Assembly: GCA_041402045.1 (NCBI GenBank)
Contig: JAWKSZ010000016.1
Coordinates: 62,001 to 126,000, forward strand
Direction: 5' to 3'
Length of the DNA stretch: 64,000 nucleotides
DNA from: JAGQRJ01 sp041402045
GTDB lineage: Bacteria; Planctomycetota; J058
Shown: positions 18,697 through 27,489 of the stretch, piece by piece
How positions within the stretch are numbered: position 1 is the stretch's first letter
Layout: each line of letters opens with the position of its first letter
Made by a program: the position numbers and the translations under genes
The notes under the pieces: generated by a model
The model's input: the letters and a program-made list of their open reading frames with translations, nothing else
Told to the model about the DNA's origin: nothing
The model's database searches: none

Positions 18697-19211
18697 GCGC
18701 CCCACCCCGCGCGCTCCCAGCCCGTGCCGGGGGCGAGGTCTCCGGCCACCGCGATCAGGGTCAGGCGGGTCAGGCACGCGCCGAGGAGGATCCCGCCCAG
18801 GGCCGGGCCCGGACCGTCGCGGTCGAACCACAGCGCGATCAGCCCCGGGATCACGTGGCCCACCGTCGTCAGGCCCACGACCCCTGGCGCGTCGCCCAGC
18901 GCGCTCGTGGGCAGGGGGTAGCCCGGCGCGACGTGGTCCAACAGGCTCCCCAGGAGGAAGCCGATCAGGAGCGTGAGCACGGTGCGCCGGCGGCCGAAGA
19001 TCAGGAGGTAGACCGACGCCGCGTTCACCGCGAGGTAGGCCAGGCTCGCCACGAGCAGCGTGCCCAGGAGCGACTCCGGGTGCGGCAGGAACAGCGCCAG
19101 GTAGCCGGGGACGACGAACCCGCCGGTGGACAGGCCGCAGCCCTCGGCCAGCGCGAGGGCGACCACGAGCCCGATCCCCACCGAGAGCATGAGCAGTTGC
19201 GGGTCGATCAC
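18693..19211 (-). CDS. pgsC: Poly-gamma-glutamate biosynthesis protein PgsC/CapC
   Basis: 172 residues, almost entirely transmembrane (about five helices). It contains the family signature CGLSTGGFVVPGYLALFL near residues 25-42 and YLLIFGRRRTVLTLLIGFLL in the middle. PgsC/CapC is the membrane partner of the PgsB ligase, needed for polymerising and moving gamma-linked glutamate. The GTG start at 19211 overlaps the pgsB stop (GTGA), and the stop overlaps the pgsW start (ATGA). It is intact and slightly longer than the 149-residue Bacillus protein. Confidence 0.92.
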   Translation of the reverse strand: MIDPQLLMLSVGIGLVVALALAEGCGLSTGGFVVPGYLALFLPHPESLLGTLLVASLAYLAVNAASVYLLIFGRRRTVLTLLIGFLLGSLLDHVAPGYPLPTSALGDAPGVVGLTTVGHVIPGLIALWFDRDGPGPALGGILLGACLTRLTLIAVAGDLAPGTGWERAGWGA

Positions 19212-20376
19212 GGGGCCTCCGCCTGGCTCGTGAGCCAGTCCGCGAGCTCGAGGCCGAGCTCCTTGGTGTTTCCGATCCCCACCACGAGCACCCGCTGCGG
19301 GTCGCCCTCGAGCTCGAAGCCAGCGCGGCGTGGGCTCGCTCTAACGCCTCAGGCCGGCGCCCGCAGGCCGCCCCGCCGCGCGCGCTCGAGCCGCCCTCGG
19401 CGCGAGGCGCAGGCGAAGAGCTGCCAGCCGCCGCCGAGGAACAGGGCGCGGGTGACTGCGGCCAGCCATGGCTTGCCTCCCCCAGGGCCGTGCGCGGCGC
19501 GCGGTCGCGGCGTCCGCTGACCGGGGGCAGGGCCGCCGTGCACTCGAGGTGGCGCGCGAGGCGGCCGCGCGCCAGGCCTCAGGCTCGAGCTCAGGTCGTT
19601 GGCGGCGAAGGCGTCGGCGGGCGACCTCGCGTCCGTCGAAGTGCTGAGGTCGAGGTCTGGGCGGCTACTGACCTCGAGGGCGGCGGCGCGCATGCCGGCC
19701 AGCGCGGCGCGCGGCGCCGAAGGTCCGCGCGCCGCGAGGGCCAGGGCCACGTTCTCGGGGTGCGTCCCCGGGGGGAAACCCTGGAGCTCGGCGGGGGACA
19801 CCGCCTCGAGGCCGGCCCCGAGTCGGGAAGCGTCGCGGTCGCGGCAGGCGGCGGCGAACACGCCGACGCGCTCTCGCTCGGCGGTGTAGAGCCGGCCGCC
19901 CCGGGGGTCGTGCCCGCCAGGGCCAGGGCGACGTCGTCGACACCGGGGCCCGTGACCTCCAGGTGGTCGGGGCGCGCGTTGGTGATCGCCGTGGTGCTCT
20001 GCGATCTCGAGCTCGCTCAGCGCCTGCAGCCGCGGCTGGAGCGCCATGCACTCCACGACGAGGCCTGCGCGCCCCAGGCCGCCGCGCGGCCAGGCCGCCT
20101 GCTAGAGCACGCTCGGGGTCCCCAGGCGGCGCACGGGCGGCTCGCGCCCTGCGGGGTCTATGAAGCGGGCCTGGGTCCCGGTGGTCTTGGCGGCGCAGGT
20201 GCATGCGCCGCCAGCGCGCAGGCCGGCGGCGATCAAGCGTGACGCTTGGACTTGCCGCGGGTGCCGTTGACGTACACCGCACGGGCGGCGATCTCGCCGG
20301 ACAGCGAGACGCCGCGCTGGTGCGCCAGCGCGCACAGCGCGAGCGCGGAAAGCGCTCCGAGGGTGAGCGGGATCAT
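19208..20376 (-). CDS. pgsB: Poly-gamma-glutamate synthase PgsB/CapB, ATP-dependent ligase (frameshifted)
   Basis: About 389 codons across several indels; the Bacillus enzyme has 393 residues. Mur-ligase-type features appear in order: N-terminal membrane helix MIPLTLGALSALALCALA, P-loop VNGTRGKS, AKTTGTQARFIDP, VECMALQPRLQ (family: SECMAVNPDYQ), NARPDHLEVTGP, THPENVALAL, and FAANDLSS (family: FAANDASS). The end is VLVVGIGNTKELGLELADWL. It ligates glutamate gamma-carboxyls using ATP. ATG 20376 overlaps the upstream stop (ATGA). Indels are seen near 20240, 20150, 20010, 19920 and beyond. The motifs on both sides are intact, so sequencing error is the likely cause. Confidence 0.85.
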
Positions 20377-21044
20377 TCGGCTGAAAGCGCGGCCCACAGC
20401 GCCTCGGCGGCCTCGGCGCTCGCTTCGGTCTGTTTGGCGCGCAGGCGGCCCTTGGCGTCGAAGGCGAAGGCGACGGTGGCCTCCTCGGCGACCCCCAGCC
20501 CGCGGAGGAGGCGGGCTGCGCCTCTCGTCGAGGAGCAAGAGCGGATCCTGCCCAGGGGTCATTTCCTCCGCCATGCGCTCGCGGGCGGTGTCGGCGAACC
20601 AGCTCACCGATGTCCTCGAGGGAACACCACGCGCCCGCGCTCGGCGTCGATCCCTGGCTGAAGGGCTCGCTCCAGGCGTTCTGGGCGTCCTCGTTGGAGA
20701 GGGTCAGGGCAGTGACCACGAGGATCAGGCCCTTGGGTGCGCTGAGCTCGCGCAGCGTGCTCCGCTGGCCCGGGTCGCTGAGGGTGGTCTCGGGGCAGCG
20801 CGACGCGCAGGGCTGTCGCTCGCCAGGGCAGGTCGCCGGAGTCCTGGGACTCCGCTCGCGTCGGTCGGCGCCTCCTCCTCCACGCTCCCGGGGCACACCG
20901 AGCCCGCGACCACCGCCGGTTCGGGCGCGGTCGTTCTCGAGGCGCCGTGCAGGCGGTCAGGCCGGGCGGCACGATCAGGGCACAGGTGGTTGCGAGCAGG
21001 CAAACGGAGGCCTTCGAGGCCGCGTCGGAGGCTGGAGCGTTCGT
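20373..21044 (-). CDS. Redoxin-like lipoprotein, first gene of the capsule operon (frameshifted)
   Basis: About 224 codons pieced from three frames. The N-terminus is SVCLLATTCALIVPPGLTAC with a lipobox (LTAC). A redoxin-fold region follows, with TLRELSAPKGLILVVTALTL, ERMAEEMTPGQDPLLLLD, and an end like AFAFDAKGRLRAKQTEASAE then EALWAALSAE. The stop overlaps pgsB by four bases (ATGA), so it is coupled to capsule synthesis. No CxxC is visible at the usual place. The start is unclear: an in-frame ACG at 21044 after GAGGGAGGG is the best-placed triplet and may be a misread ATG or GTG. Its role in the capsule locus is unknown. Confidence 0.5.
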
Positions 21045-21398
21045 ACCCTCCCTCTTGCAAAGGCAGACAAGAGGCCCTAGCCGCTAGGGTCCAAGGCCTT
21101 TAGAGGTTGGACACGCCCGCGATCAGGGACACTCTCAGCGCGTCATGGGTCAACCCTGTCTCCCCTCCCCACAGCCCCCACACGGCAGCCGCGGGACTTA
21201 GGTGTCTCTGGGGCCGACGCATCCGCCCTCCTAGACAGAGGTACACCGCGTGCAAGGATCCGAGTCCACACCAACGCGCCCCCGCGGCGGGAGCTAGATC
21301 CACTGAACGCCCCTTTCAGCACCCCGAATTTGGTCCACAATCTCCCGGCAGCGGCCAACACCACCGCCAGCGGCTCGCGCCCAGCCCAAAGGACCTCC
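21045..21398. promoter_or_regulatory. 354-bp divergent intergenic region
   Basis: It separates the minus-strand capsule operon from the plus-strand signalling operon, so it should hold both promoters. I find no convincing sigma-54 (TGGC-N-TTGC) or sigma-70 box, no RNA gene and no repeat. Short open frames in it have no family signal. Confidence 0.4.
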
Positions 21399-23129
21399 AT
21401 GCTCGACGACGACGACGCCTCCGAACGCAGCCCGATCCGGGTCCTCCTGGTCGAGGACAACGACGACGACGCCTTCTTCATCGAGGACGTCCTGCAAGAC
21501 GGCCTCGACGTCGCAGGCTCCGACCCGGAGCCCGTGACCCTCGTCCGCTGCGAGACCCTCACGGACGCCAAGTCCAAGGCGGGGAACTCCGACGTCGTCT
21601 TGCTCGACCTCTCGCTCCCCGACAGCAACGGCCTCGACACCTTCACCGAGCTGCGGGCGGCGGCCCCCGAGCTGCCGATCGTGGTCCTCTCCGGCCGCGA
21701 CGAGGCCCAGCTCGGCGTGGACTGCGTCAAGCAGGGCGCCCAGGACTACCTCTCCAAGAACACCGTCGACGGCGCCACCGTGTCCCGCGCCCTGCGCTAC
21801 GCGGTGCTGCGCAGCTCGCGCGTGCAGCGTCCCCGCGCCGGCCAGGAGCGCTTCGTCACCGCCCTGGAGCAGAGCGCCGAGGCGCTGCTCGTGCTCGACC
21901 TCGACGGGCGCCTGCTGTACGCGAACCCGCGCGCGATCGCGGGCTTCGGGCTGGACTACACCCCGGAGCCCGGGACCAAGGTCGGGTCCGAGAGCCCCGT
22001 CGCCTGGGCGGGCGACGACGTCGACGCCACCTTCGGGCACACCGTGTGGGACGGGCGCCTGGCGCGCCTCGTGACCCTCGACACCCCCGACGAGACCCCG
22101 CAGCCCGGGCCGCGCCTCGACGTCAACCAGCCTCTGATCGAGGGCTACGACTTCGAGGGGCTCATGAGCGCGAGCCCGACCATGCGCTCGGTGTTCGCGA
22201 CCTGCGAGCGGGTGTCCCCCAGCCCGGCCACCGTGCTCTTGCTGGGCGAGACCGGCACCGGCAAGGAGCTGATCGCCCGCGCGATCCACGCGCGCTCGGC
22301 GCGCAAGGGGCCCTTCGTCGCGGTCAACTGCGGCGCGGTCCCCGAGTCGCTGATCGAGGCCGAGCTGTTCGGCCACGAGAAGGGCGCGTTCACCGGAGCC
22401 AACGAGTCGAAGCCGGGTCTGTTCCGTCAGGCCAACGGCGGGACCCTGCTCCTGGACGAGGTCGCCGACCTGTCGTCCGCTGCGCAGGTCAGCCTGCTGC
22501 GCACCCTGCAGGAGCAGAAGGTGCGGCCCGTGGGCGGCGCCAGCGAGATCCCGGTCAACGTGCGGGTGATCGCGGCGACCAGCGGTGACCTGTTCCAGAA
22601 GGTCGAGCGCGGCGCCTTCCGCTCGGACTTGCTCTACCGCCTGGACGTGATCCGGGTCGAGGTGCCCTCGCTCCGCGACCGGCCCGAGGACGTGATCCAC
22701 CTCCTGGGGCACTTCCTGCGCCAGCAGAGCGAGCGCTACGGCATGGAGGCGCCCGAGATGAGCTCGGCGTTCCTGCAGGCGGCCCTCGAGTTCCCCTGGC
22801 CTGGCAACGTGCGTCAACTGCAGAACCTCGCCGAGCGCGTGGTGCTGACCGCCCCCGAGTGCATGACCGGGCGGCAGTTCCACGAGCTCGTGCGGCCCTA
22901 CCAGCCGGCCTCCGTCGGCACCCAGCAGTCCGGCGCGGGGGTCGACGCCGAGGCGCTCGCGGACACCTACGACAACTTCATGGACCACATGGAGAAGCTC
23001 TACTTCGAGGAGCTCCTGCGGCGCTCGTCGGGGCGTGTGCAGGAAGGGGCGACCCTCGCAGACATTTCCCGGCGGACGCTGCTGCGCAAGATGAAGAAGC
23101 ACCGCCTGGACAAGGACGAGTTCCGCTGA
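21399..23129 (+). CDS. Sigma-54-dependent response regulator (REC-PAS-AAA+-HTH)
   Basis: 576 residues. The receiver domain is at about 12-130, with the phospho-acceptor in VVLLDLSLPD. A PAS-like segment spans about 140-235 (ALEQSAEALLVLDLDGRLLY). The AAA+ domain spans about 245-480, with Walker A GETGTGKE near 284, the sigma-54 contact loop GAFTGA near 330, and Walker B GGTLLLDE. The C-terminal Fis-type helix-turn-helix is TLADISRRTLLRKMKKHRLD. ATG at 21399 after AAAGGA. It activates sigma-54 promoters in response to phosphorylation. The likely donor is the histidine kinase encoded 11 bases downstream. It is intact. Confidence 0.92.
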   Translation: MLDDDDASERSPIRVLLVEDNDDDAFFIEDVLQDGLDVAGSDPEPVTLVRCETLTDAKSKAGNSDVVLLDLSLPDSNGLDTFTELRAAAPELPIVVLSGRDEAQLGVDCVKQGAQDYLSKNTVDGATVSRALRYAVLRSSRVQRPRAGQERFVTALEQSAEALLVLDLDGRLLYANPRAIAGFGLDYTPEPGTKVGSESPVAWAGDDVDATFGHTVWDGRLARLVTLDTPDETPQPGPRLDVNQPLIEGYDFEGLMSASPTMRSVFATCERVSPSPATVLLLGETGTGKELIARAIHARSARKGPFVAVNCGAVPESLIEAELFGHEKGAFTGANESKPGLFRQANGGTLLLDEVADLSSAAQVSLLRTLQEQKVRPVGGASEIPVNVRVIAATSGDLFQKVERGAFRSDLLYRLDVIRVEVPSLRDRPEDVIHLLGHFLRQQSERYGMEAPEMSSAFLQAALEFPWPGNVRQLQNLAERVVLTAPECMTGRQFHELVRPYQPASVGTQQSGAGVDAEALADTYDNFMDHMEKLYFEELLRRSSGRVQEGATLADISRRTLLRKMKKHRLDKDEFR

Positions 23130-23140
23130 ACCTCCCTCGC

Positions 23141-25492
23141 GTGAGCCTCGACGACGCGGACGGGACCCCCGCCCGCGCGCCCCTGGGCTGCGCGCTGTTC
23201 GCCGCGCTGCTCCTGGTCACGAGCCTGCTCGGGATCCAGGCGCAGGTGCCCGGCTTCGGAGCCCTCGTCGCGGACTCCCCGCGACGGGTCACCAGCGCGC
23301 TGGGCGTCGCGCTCCTCGTCTCGGCTCTGATCGGGCTGGCGACGGAGCGTCGCCGCCTCAGCGCGGGGTGCAGGAATCGGGGCGCTCCTGCTGGGGTTGC
23401 TCGGGCTGACGCAGTTCGGCCTCGGGGTCGATCTCCCCTGGGACTCCTGGGTGTTGCCGGGGAGCACGGCTTCCCGGTCGCCGATGTCGTTGACCACGGC
23501 CTGCGTGCTGTTGGCGCTCAGCTCGGGGGCGCTGATCCTCGCGCGCCGCGGCCGACTGACATCCAGCGCTCCGTGGTCGCCCTGCTCGGGATCAGCGCGA
23601 TGGTCGTCGCGGTGATCACGCTCTGGGGGTTCGTCGCGCACTCCGAGGCGACCTACGGCTGGGGCCACTTCGCGCGCATGAGCCTCTACACCACGGAGTG
23701 CGTCACCGCCCTCGCCGTGGGCTACACGATCACGGCGCTGCGCGGAGGCGACGTGGACGGGCGCGCCCTGGCTAGCGGCACCGTGGCCCTGTTCGCCGTG
23801 TTCGGGCTCTGGCAGGCCCAGGTCATGGCCGAGCGCCGCGAGCAGCTCGACACCTGTCGGCTCCGGGCGAAGGAGGCCGCGGCCATGGTGCAGCGCGAGA
23901 TCGCTGACCGCCTGGGCGCGCTCGAGGCGTTCACCCAGGTCACCGCGGCCCCGGAGGGGTGGGGCAGCGGACACGGCTTCGACGTCGCCGCGGGGCGGCT
24001 GCTGGAGGAGGTGGGGATCCAGCAACTGTGGTGGCTGGACCGCGAGTCCGAGTTGCTGTGGTCGCTGCCCAGCGGGACCCCGTTCGCGCTGGACCCCAGC
24101 GATCCGCGCTGGGGGACCCTCGAGCTCGCGGCGAACCGGGGGCGCTCGGCGATCTCCACCGTGTTCGACGGCGCCCGCGGCGAGCGGGCGATGTTCATCG
24201 CGGCGCCGCTCAAGCTCGCGCGCGTCCCCGCCGCCGCGGGCTCGCCTCAAACTCAGGGAGTGCTCGTGGGCTCGCTCAACGCCAGCCACCTCGCCCGCCG
24301 CGAGCGCAACGCCCAGCGAGCCAGCGGCTACGTCCTCGTCGTGGAGAACGAGGGCTCACCTCTGGCGGGGAGCGCGGCGGAGGAGGCTTGGGAACAAGGC
24401 TGGGAGGCGAGCGAGTCCTTTGGGGTGGGAGGTCGAGCGTGGACCGTACGCCTGTGGCCGAGCAAGGAGCGCCTGCTCGCCGTGCGCTCGCTGCTGCCGG
24501 AGATCGTGCTGGCCCTGGGGATCGTGCTCTCGCTGGGGTCCTCGGTCCTGCTCCAGGTCGGTCAGCGCGCCCAGCGCCAGGCCGAGCTCGCGTACGCCGC
24601 GCGCGCCGACGCGGAGCAAGCGCGGAGCGAGGCCGAGCGGCACCGCACCGCCGCCGAGCGCGACGCCGCCGAGCTCGCGCGGATCAACGAGAAGCTCGAG
24701 GTCGAGATCCAGGTGCGGACCGAGCACGAGGTCGAGCTGCGCCGGCGGCGCGAGGAGCTCCTGCGCTCCAACGCCGACCTGGAGCAGTTCGCCTACGTCG
24801 CCGCCCACGACCTGCGCTCCCCCCTGCGCGCGATCACTCAGCTCGCGGGCTGGATCGCGGAGGACCTCGGCGACAAGCTGCAGGGCGAGCCCAAGGAGAA
24901 CATGGACCTGCTCCTGGCCCGGGTGAACCGCCTGGACATGCTCCTCGACGGGCTGCTGAGCTACTCCCGGGTGGGTCGCCGCGCCTACGACCTGGAGGTC
25001 GTCGACCTGCAGAAGGTCGTGGACGACCTCGGGCTCGTGCTCGACGTCCCCGAGGGGATCGAGGTGCGCAGCGCCCGCGCGCTGCCCACGGTGGAGACCG
25101 TGCGCGTGCCCCTGGAGACGGTCCTGCGCAACCTCGTGGGCAACGCGATCAAGCACCACGACCGCGAACACGGCCAGGTCGTGATCGACTGCGAAGAGCT
25201 CGAGCGCGAGTACCGCTTCGTGGTCGAGGACGACGGCCCGGGGATCCCCGAGCGCTACCGTGAGAAGGTGTTCAAGTTGTTCAGCACACTCAAACCTCGA
25301 GACGAGGTCGAGGGGAGCGGCATGGGCCTGGCGATCGTGAAGAAGAAGGTCGAGCGGCTGGGCGGGAGCGTCCGTTTGGAGGACTCGTCCCTCGGTCGCG
25401 GGACGCGCTTCGTGTTCACCTGGCCCAAGCGCCCGCAGACGGCGCGCCTGCGCACCCTCCCCAACCCCTTGCCTGCCGGAGACCTTGCATGA
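23141..25492 (+). CDS. Membrane sensor histidine kinase (two compensating frameshifts)
   Basis: 783 codons from GTG 23141 to the stop at 25490. Several N-terminal membrane helices are followed by an extracytoplasmic sensor region (about 250-430, CHASE-like: QREIADRLGALEAFTQVT), another helix and a coiled coil. HisKA has the acceptor in YVAAHDLRSPLR (near residue 556), and the HATPase has NLVGNAIKHHDRE, DDGPGIPERYREKVFKLF and GSGMGLAIVKKKVE. Between about 23370 and 23575 the protein is read in the wrong frame. The neighbouring frame there gives LGLTQFGLGVDLPWDSWVLP, so two opposite indels occur. The end overlaps the next gene (ATGA). Confidence 0.85.
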   Translation: MSLDDADGTPARAPLGCALFAALLLVTSLLGIQAQVPGFGALVADSPRRVTSALGVALLVSALIGLATERRRLSAGCRNRGAPAGVARADAVRPRGRSPLGLLGVAGEHGFPVADVVDHGLRAVGAQLGGADPRAPRPTDIQRSVVALLGISAMVVAVITLWGFVAHSEATYGWGHFARMSLYTTECVTALAVGYTITALRGGDVDGRALASGTVALFAVFGLWQAQVMAERREQLDTCRLRAKEAAAMVQREIADRLGALEAFTQVTAAPEGWGSGHGFDVAAGRLLEEVGIQQLWWLDRESELLWSLPSGTPFALDPSDPRWGTLELAANRGRSAISTVFDGARGERAMFIAAPLKLARVPAAAGSPQTQGVLVGSLNASHLARRERNAQRASGYVLVVENEGSPLAGSAAEEAWEQGWEASESFGVGGRAWTVRLWPSKERLLAVRSLLPEIVLALGIVLSLGSSVLLQVGQRAQRQAELAYAARADAEQARSEAERHRTAAERDAAELARINEKLEVEIQVRTEHEVELRRRREELLRSNADLEQFAYVAAHDLRSPLRAITQLAGWIAEDLGDKLQGEPKENMDLLLARVNRLDMLLDGLLSYSRVGRRAYDLEVVDLQKVVDDLGLVLDVPEGIEVRSARALPTVETVRVPLETVLRNLVGNAIKHHDREHGQVVIDCEELEREYRFVVEDDGPGIPERYREKVFKLFSTLKPRDEVEGSGMGLAIVKKKVERLGGSVRLEDSSLGRGTRFVFTWPKRPQTARLRTLPNPLPAGDLA

Positions 25493-25920
25493 CCGTTCCC
25501 GAGACCGTGACCCTCCTGATCGTCGAAGACGACGAGGTCGAGGCCAAGGGCATGCGCCGCGCGCTGGGGAAGGCACGCATCGCGAACCCGGTGATCTTCG
25601 CCAAGGACGGCGTCGAGGCGCTGGAGGTCCTGCGCGGTGAAGAGGGTCACGACCCGCTGACCAAGCCCTACCTCGTGCTCCTCGACCTGAACATGCCGCG
25701 CATGGGCGGGATCGAGTTCCTGGCGGAGCTGCGCGAGGACCCGATTCACAAGGACGCGCTGGTCTTCGTCCTCACGACCTCCAAGGAGGAAGAGGACCGC
25801 GTCCGGGCCTACGACCACAACGTCGCCGGCTACATCGTCAAGAACGACTTCGGCGCGGGGTTCCTCAAGGTCCTGGAGCTGATCCAAACCTATTGGAGGG
25901 TCGTGGAGTTCCCGCTATGA
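25489..25920 (+). CDS. Single-domain response regulator (Rcp1-like)
   Basis: 143 residues, one receiver domain only. The acidic pocket is IVEDDE near 12-17, the phospho-Asp is in LVLLDLNMPRMGG near 65, and the conserved Thr/Lys pair is in VFVLTTSKEEED and IVKNDF. The insert after the phospho-site and the length resemble cyanobacterial Rcp1-type regulators paired with phytochrome-like kinases. ATG 25489 overlaps the kinase stop, and the stop overlaps the next start (ATGA at 25917). It probably works as a phospho-relay or as an input to partner kinases rather than as a DNA-binding regulator. Confidence 0.93.
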   Translation: MTVPETVTLLIVEDDEVEAKGMRRALGKARIANPVIFAKDGVEALEVLRGEEGHDPLTKPYLVLLDLNMPRMGGIEFLAELREDPIHKDALVFVLTTSKEEEDRVRAYDHNVAGYIVKNDFGAGFLKVLELIQTYWRVVEFPL

Positions 25921-27087
25921 GCGCGCCGCTGTTGATTCTCCTGGTCGAAGACGACGAGGTCGACCGCAAGGTCGTCGCGCGCACGCTCAAGCGCGCCGAG
26001 CTCGAGGCGCAGATCACCGAGGTGGGGAGCCTCGGCGAGGCGCGCGCGGCGCTGCAGAGCGAGGAGACCTTCGACTGCGTCCTCCTCGACTTCCGCCTCC
26101 CCGACGGGGTGGCGCTGGAGCTGCTCGCGGCCGACGACGAGGACGAGAGCTGGGCCGGGGTTCCGGCGCCCGTGGTCGTGCTCACCGGGCACGCCGAGCA
26201 GGCCCTGGCCGAGAAGTGCCTGCAAGCCGGCGCCCAGGACTACCTGGTCAAGGGCAGCTTCGACGACGACGCCCTGGCGCGCGCGATCCGCTACGCCCGC
26301 GAGCGCTGGCGCTTGAACCGCAGCCTGAAGCAGAAGGCGCGGGAGCTGCGCCGGACCAACGTCGAGCTGGAAGAGTTCGCCTACATCGTGTCCCACGACC
26401 TCCAGGAGCCGCTGCGCACCGCGAGCCGCCTCGCCGTGCGCCTGGGCGAGCACTCCGCCGACGTGCTCGACGACCGCGGGCAGGAATACCTCCGCCGGCT
26501 GAACGCGGCGACCCAGCGCATGAGCGCGCTGATCCGCGACCTGCTGACCCTGGCGCACGTGGGCAACGTCGACGCCAGCCAGCAGCGGGACCTGGACCTG
26601 CAGATCGAGCTGCAGTCGGTGCTCGAGGACCTGGAGGAGCGGATCCGCTCCAGCGGCGCGACCGTCGAGCTCGGGGAGCTGCGCCCGGTGCGCGGGGTCC
26701 CCTCGCTGATCCACCAACTGCTGGTGAACCTCGTGGGCAACGCGCTCAAATACCACAAGCCCGACGTCCCGCCGCGGGTGCACGTGAGCTGCTCACGCAA
26801 GCGCCGGGGTGGGTCCTGCTCGAGGTGCGCGACGAGGGGATCGGGTTCGAGCCCGAGCACGCGGACCTGGTGTTCATGCCCTTCAAGCGACTCAAGCCCA
26901 AGGCCTACGAAGGCACCGGGATCGGGCTCCCGATCTGCAAGAAGATCGTGGAGCTGCACGGGGGGCGGATCAAGGCCAGCGGCGCGTCGGGCGAGGGGGC
27001 GACGTTCTCCTGCCTCCTGCCCGCGCCGCTCCGGCCCGACTCCAGCAAGCGCCTCGGGACCGAGGTCGCCGAGGAGAGCCGGTCTGA
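25917..27087 (+). CDS. Receiver-histidine kinase hybrid (frameshifted)
   Basis: ATG 25917 overlaps the previous stop. The receiver domain spans about 1-125, with the phospho-Asp in CVLLDFRLPDG near residue 57. A short coiled coil precedes HisKA (ELEEFAYIVSHDLQEPLRTA, His near 158) and the HATPase. The frame changes near 26800: before it NLVGNALKYHKPD, after it VLLEVRDEGIGFEPEHADLV and GTGIGLPICKKIVELHGG. The end is uncertain. The TGA at 27085 is the most plausible stop if one more base is missing; otherwise the frame would run through a strong hairpin and over the opposite gene. No membrane segment; cytosolic kinase. Confidence 0.82.
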
Positions 27088-27135
27088 GCCGGGTCGGCGC
27101 GCCGGTGCGCAGCCGCCGCGTCGTGAGCGTATGCA

Positions 27136-27166
27136 ACTGCCTGCGACCGGTTCGGTCGCAGGCAGT
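27136..27166. terminator. Perfect 14-bp hairpin between convergent genes
   Basis: ACTGCCTGCGACCG, loop GTT, CGGTCGCAGGCAGT. It sits between the plus-strand kinase and the minus-strand DUF1328 gene and could end both transcripts. Confidence 0.8.
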
Positions 27167-27169
27167 CGT

Positions 27170-27360
27170 TCAGGCGGGTCTCGCTCGGGCGGCGGCGCCC
27201 GCAGCGCGGAACGTGTTGGCCAAGAGGCCGAGCACGAACACGATCGCGAACACGACGAACAGGATCTTGGCGATCCCTGCAGCCGCACCGCGATGCCTCC
27301 GAAGCCGAGGACAGCGGCGATCAGCGCCAGGGCGAGAAACGTTAGTGACCAGTACAACAT
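27170..27360 (-). CDS. DUF1328 family small membrane protein (one frameshift)
   Basis: Begins MLYWSLTFLALALIAAVLGF at 27360. The second half, in the other frame, reads AAAGIAKILFVVFAIVFVLG and ends RAAGAAARARPA with a TGA at 27170. Restoring one G in 'GCGGTGCGG' gives the family pattern GFGGIAGAAAGIAK, about 63 residues. DUF1328 proteins are two-helix inner-membrane peptides often found with stress genes; function unknown. The single missing G is typical of the errors seen across this window. Confidence 0.85.
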
Positions 27361-27489
27361 GGTGTGCTCCTTGTGAGTTCGAGCCAGCGAACGGCGAGCG
27401 CCGTGCCAGCTCCGGGTGGGTTGTCTGGCGGTCATGGTGCAAGCCGTACGCCGAGGCCTAAGTCGCGTGACGCGGAGGCTCGCCTGAGT

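Noticed and set aside
21294..23102. A 602-codon minus-strand frame opposite the sigma-54 response regulator
   Set aside because: No motif, and the plus strand has receiver, Walker A/B, GAFTGA and HTH.
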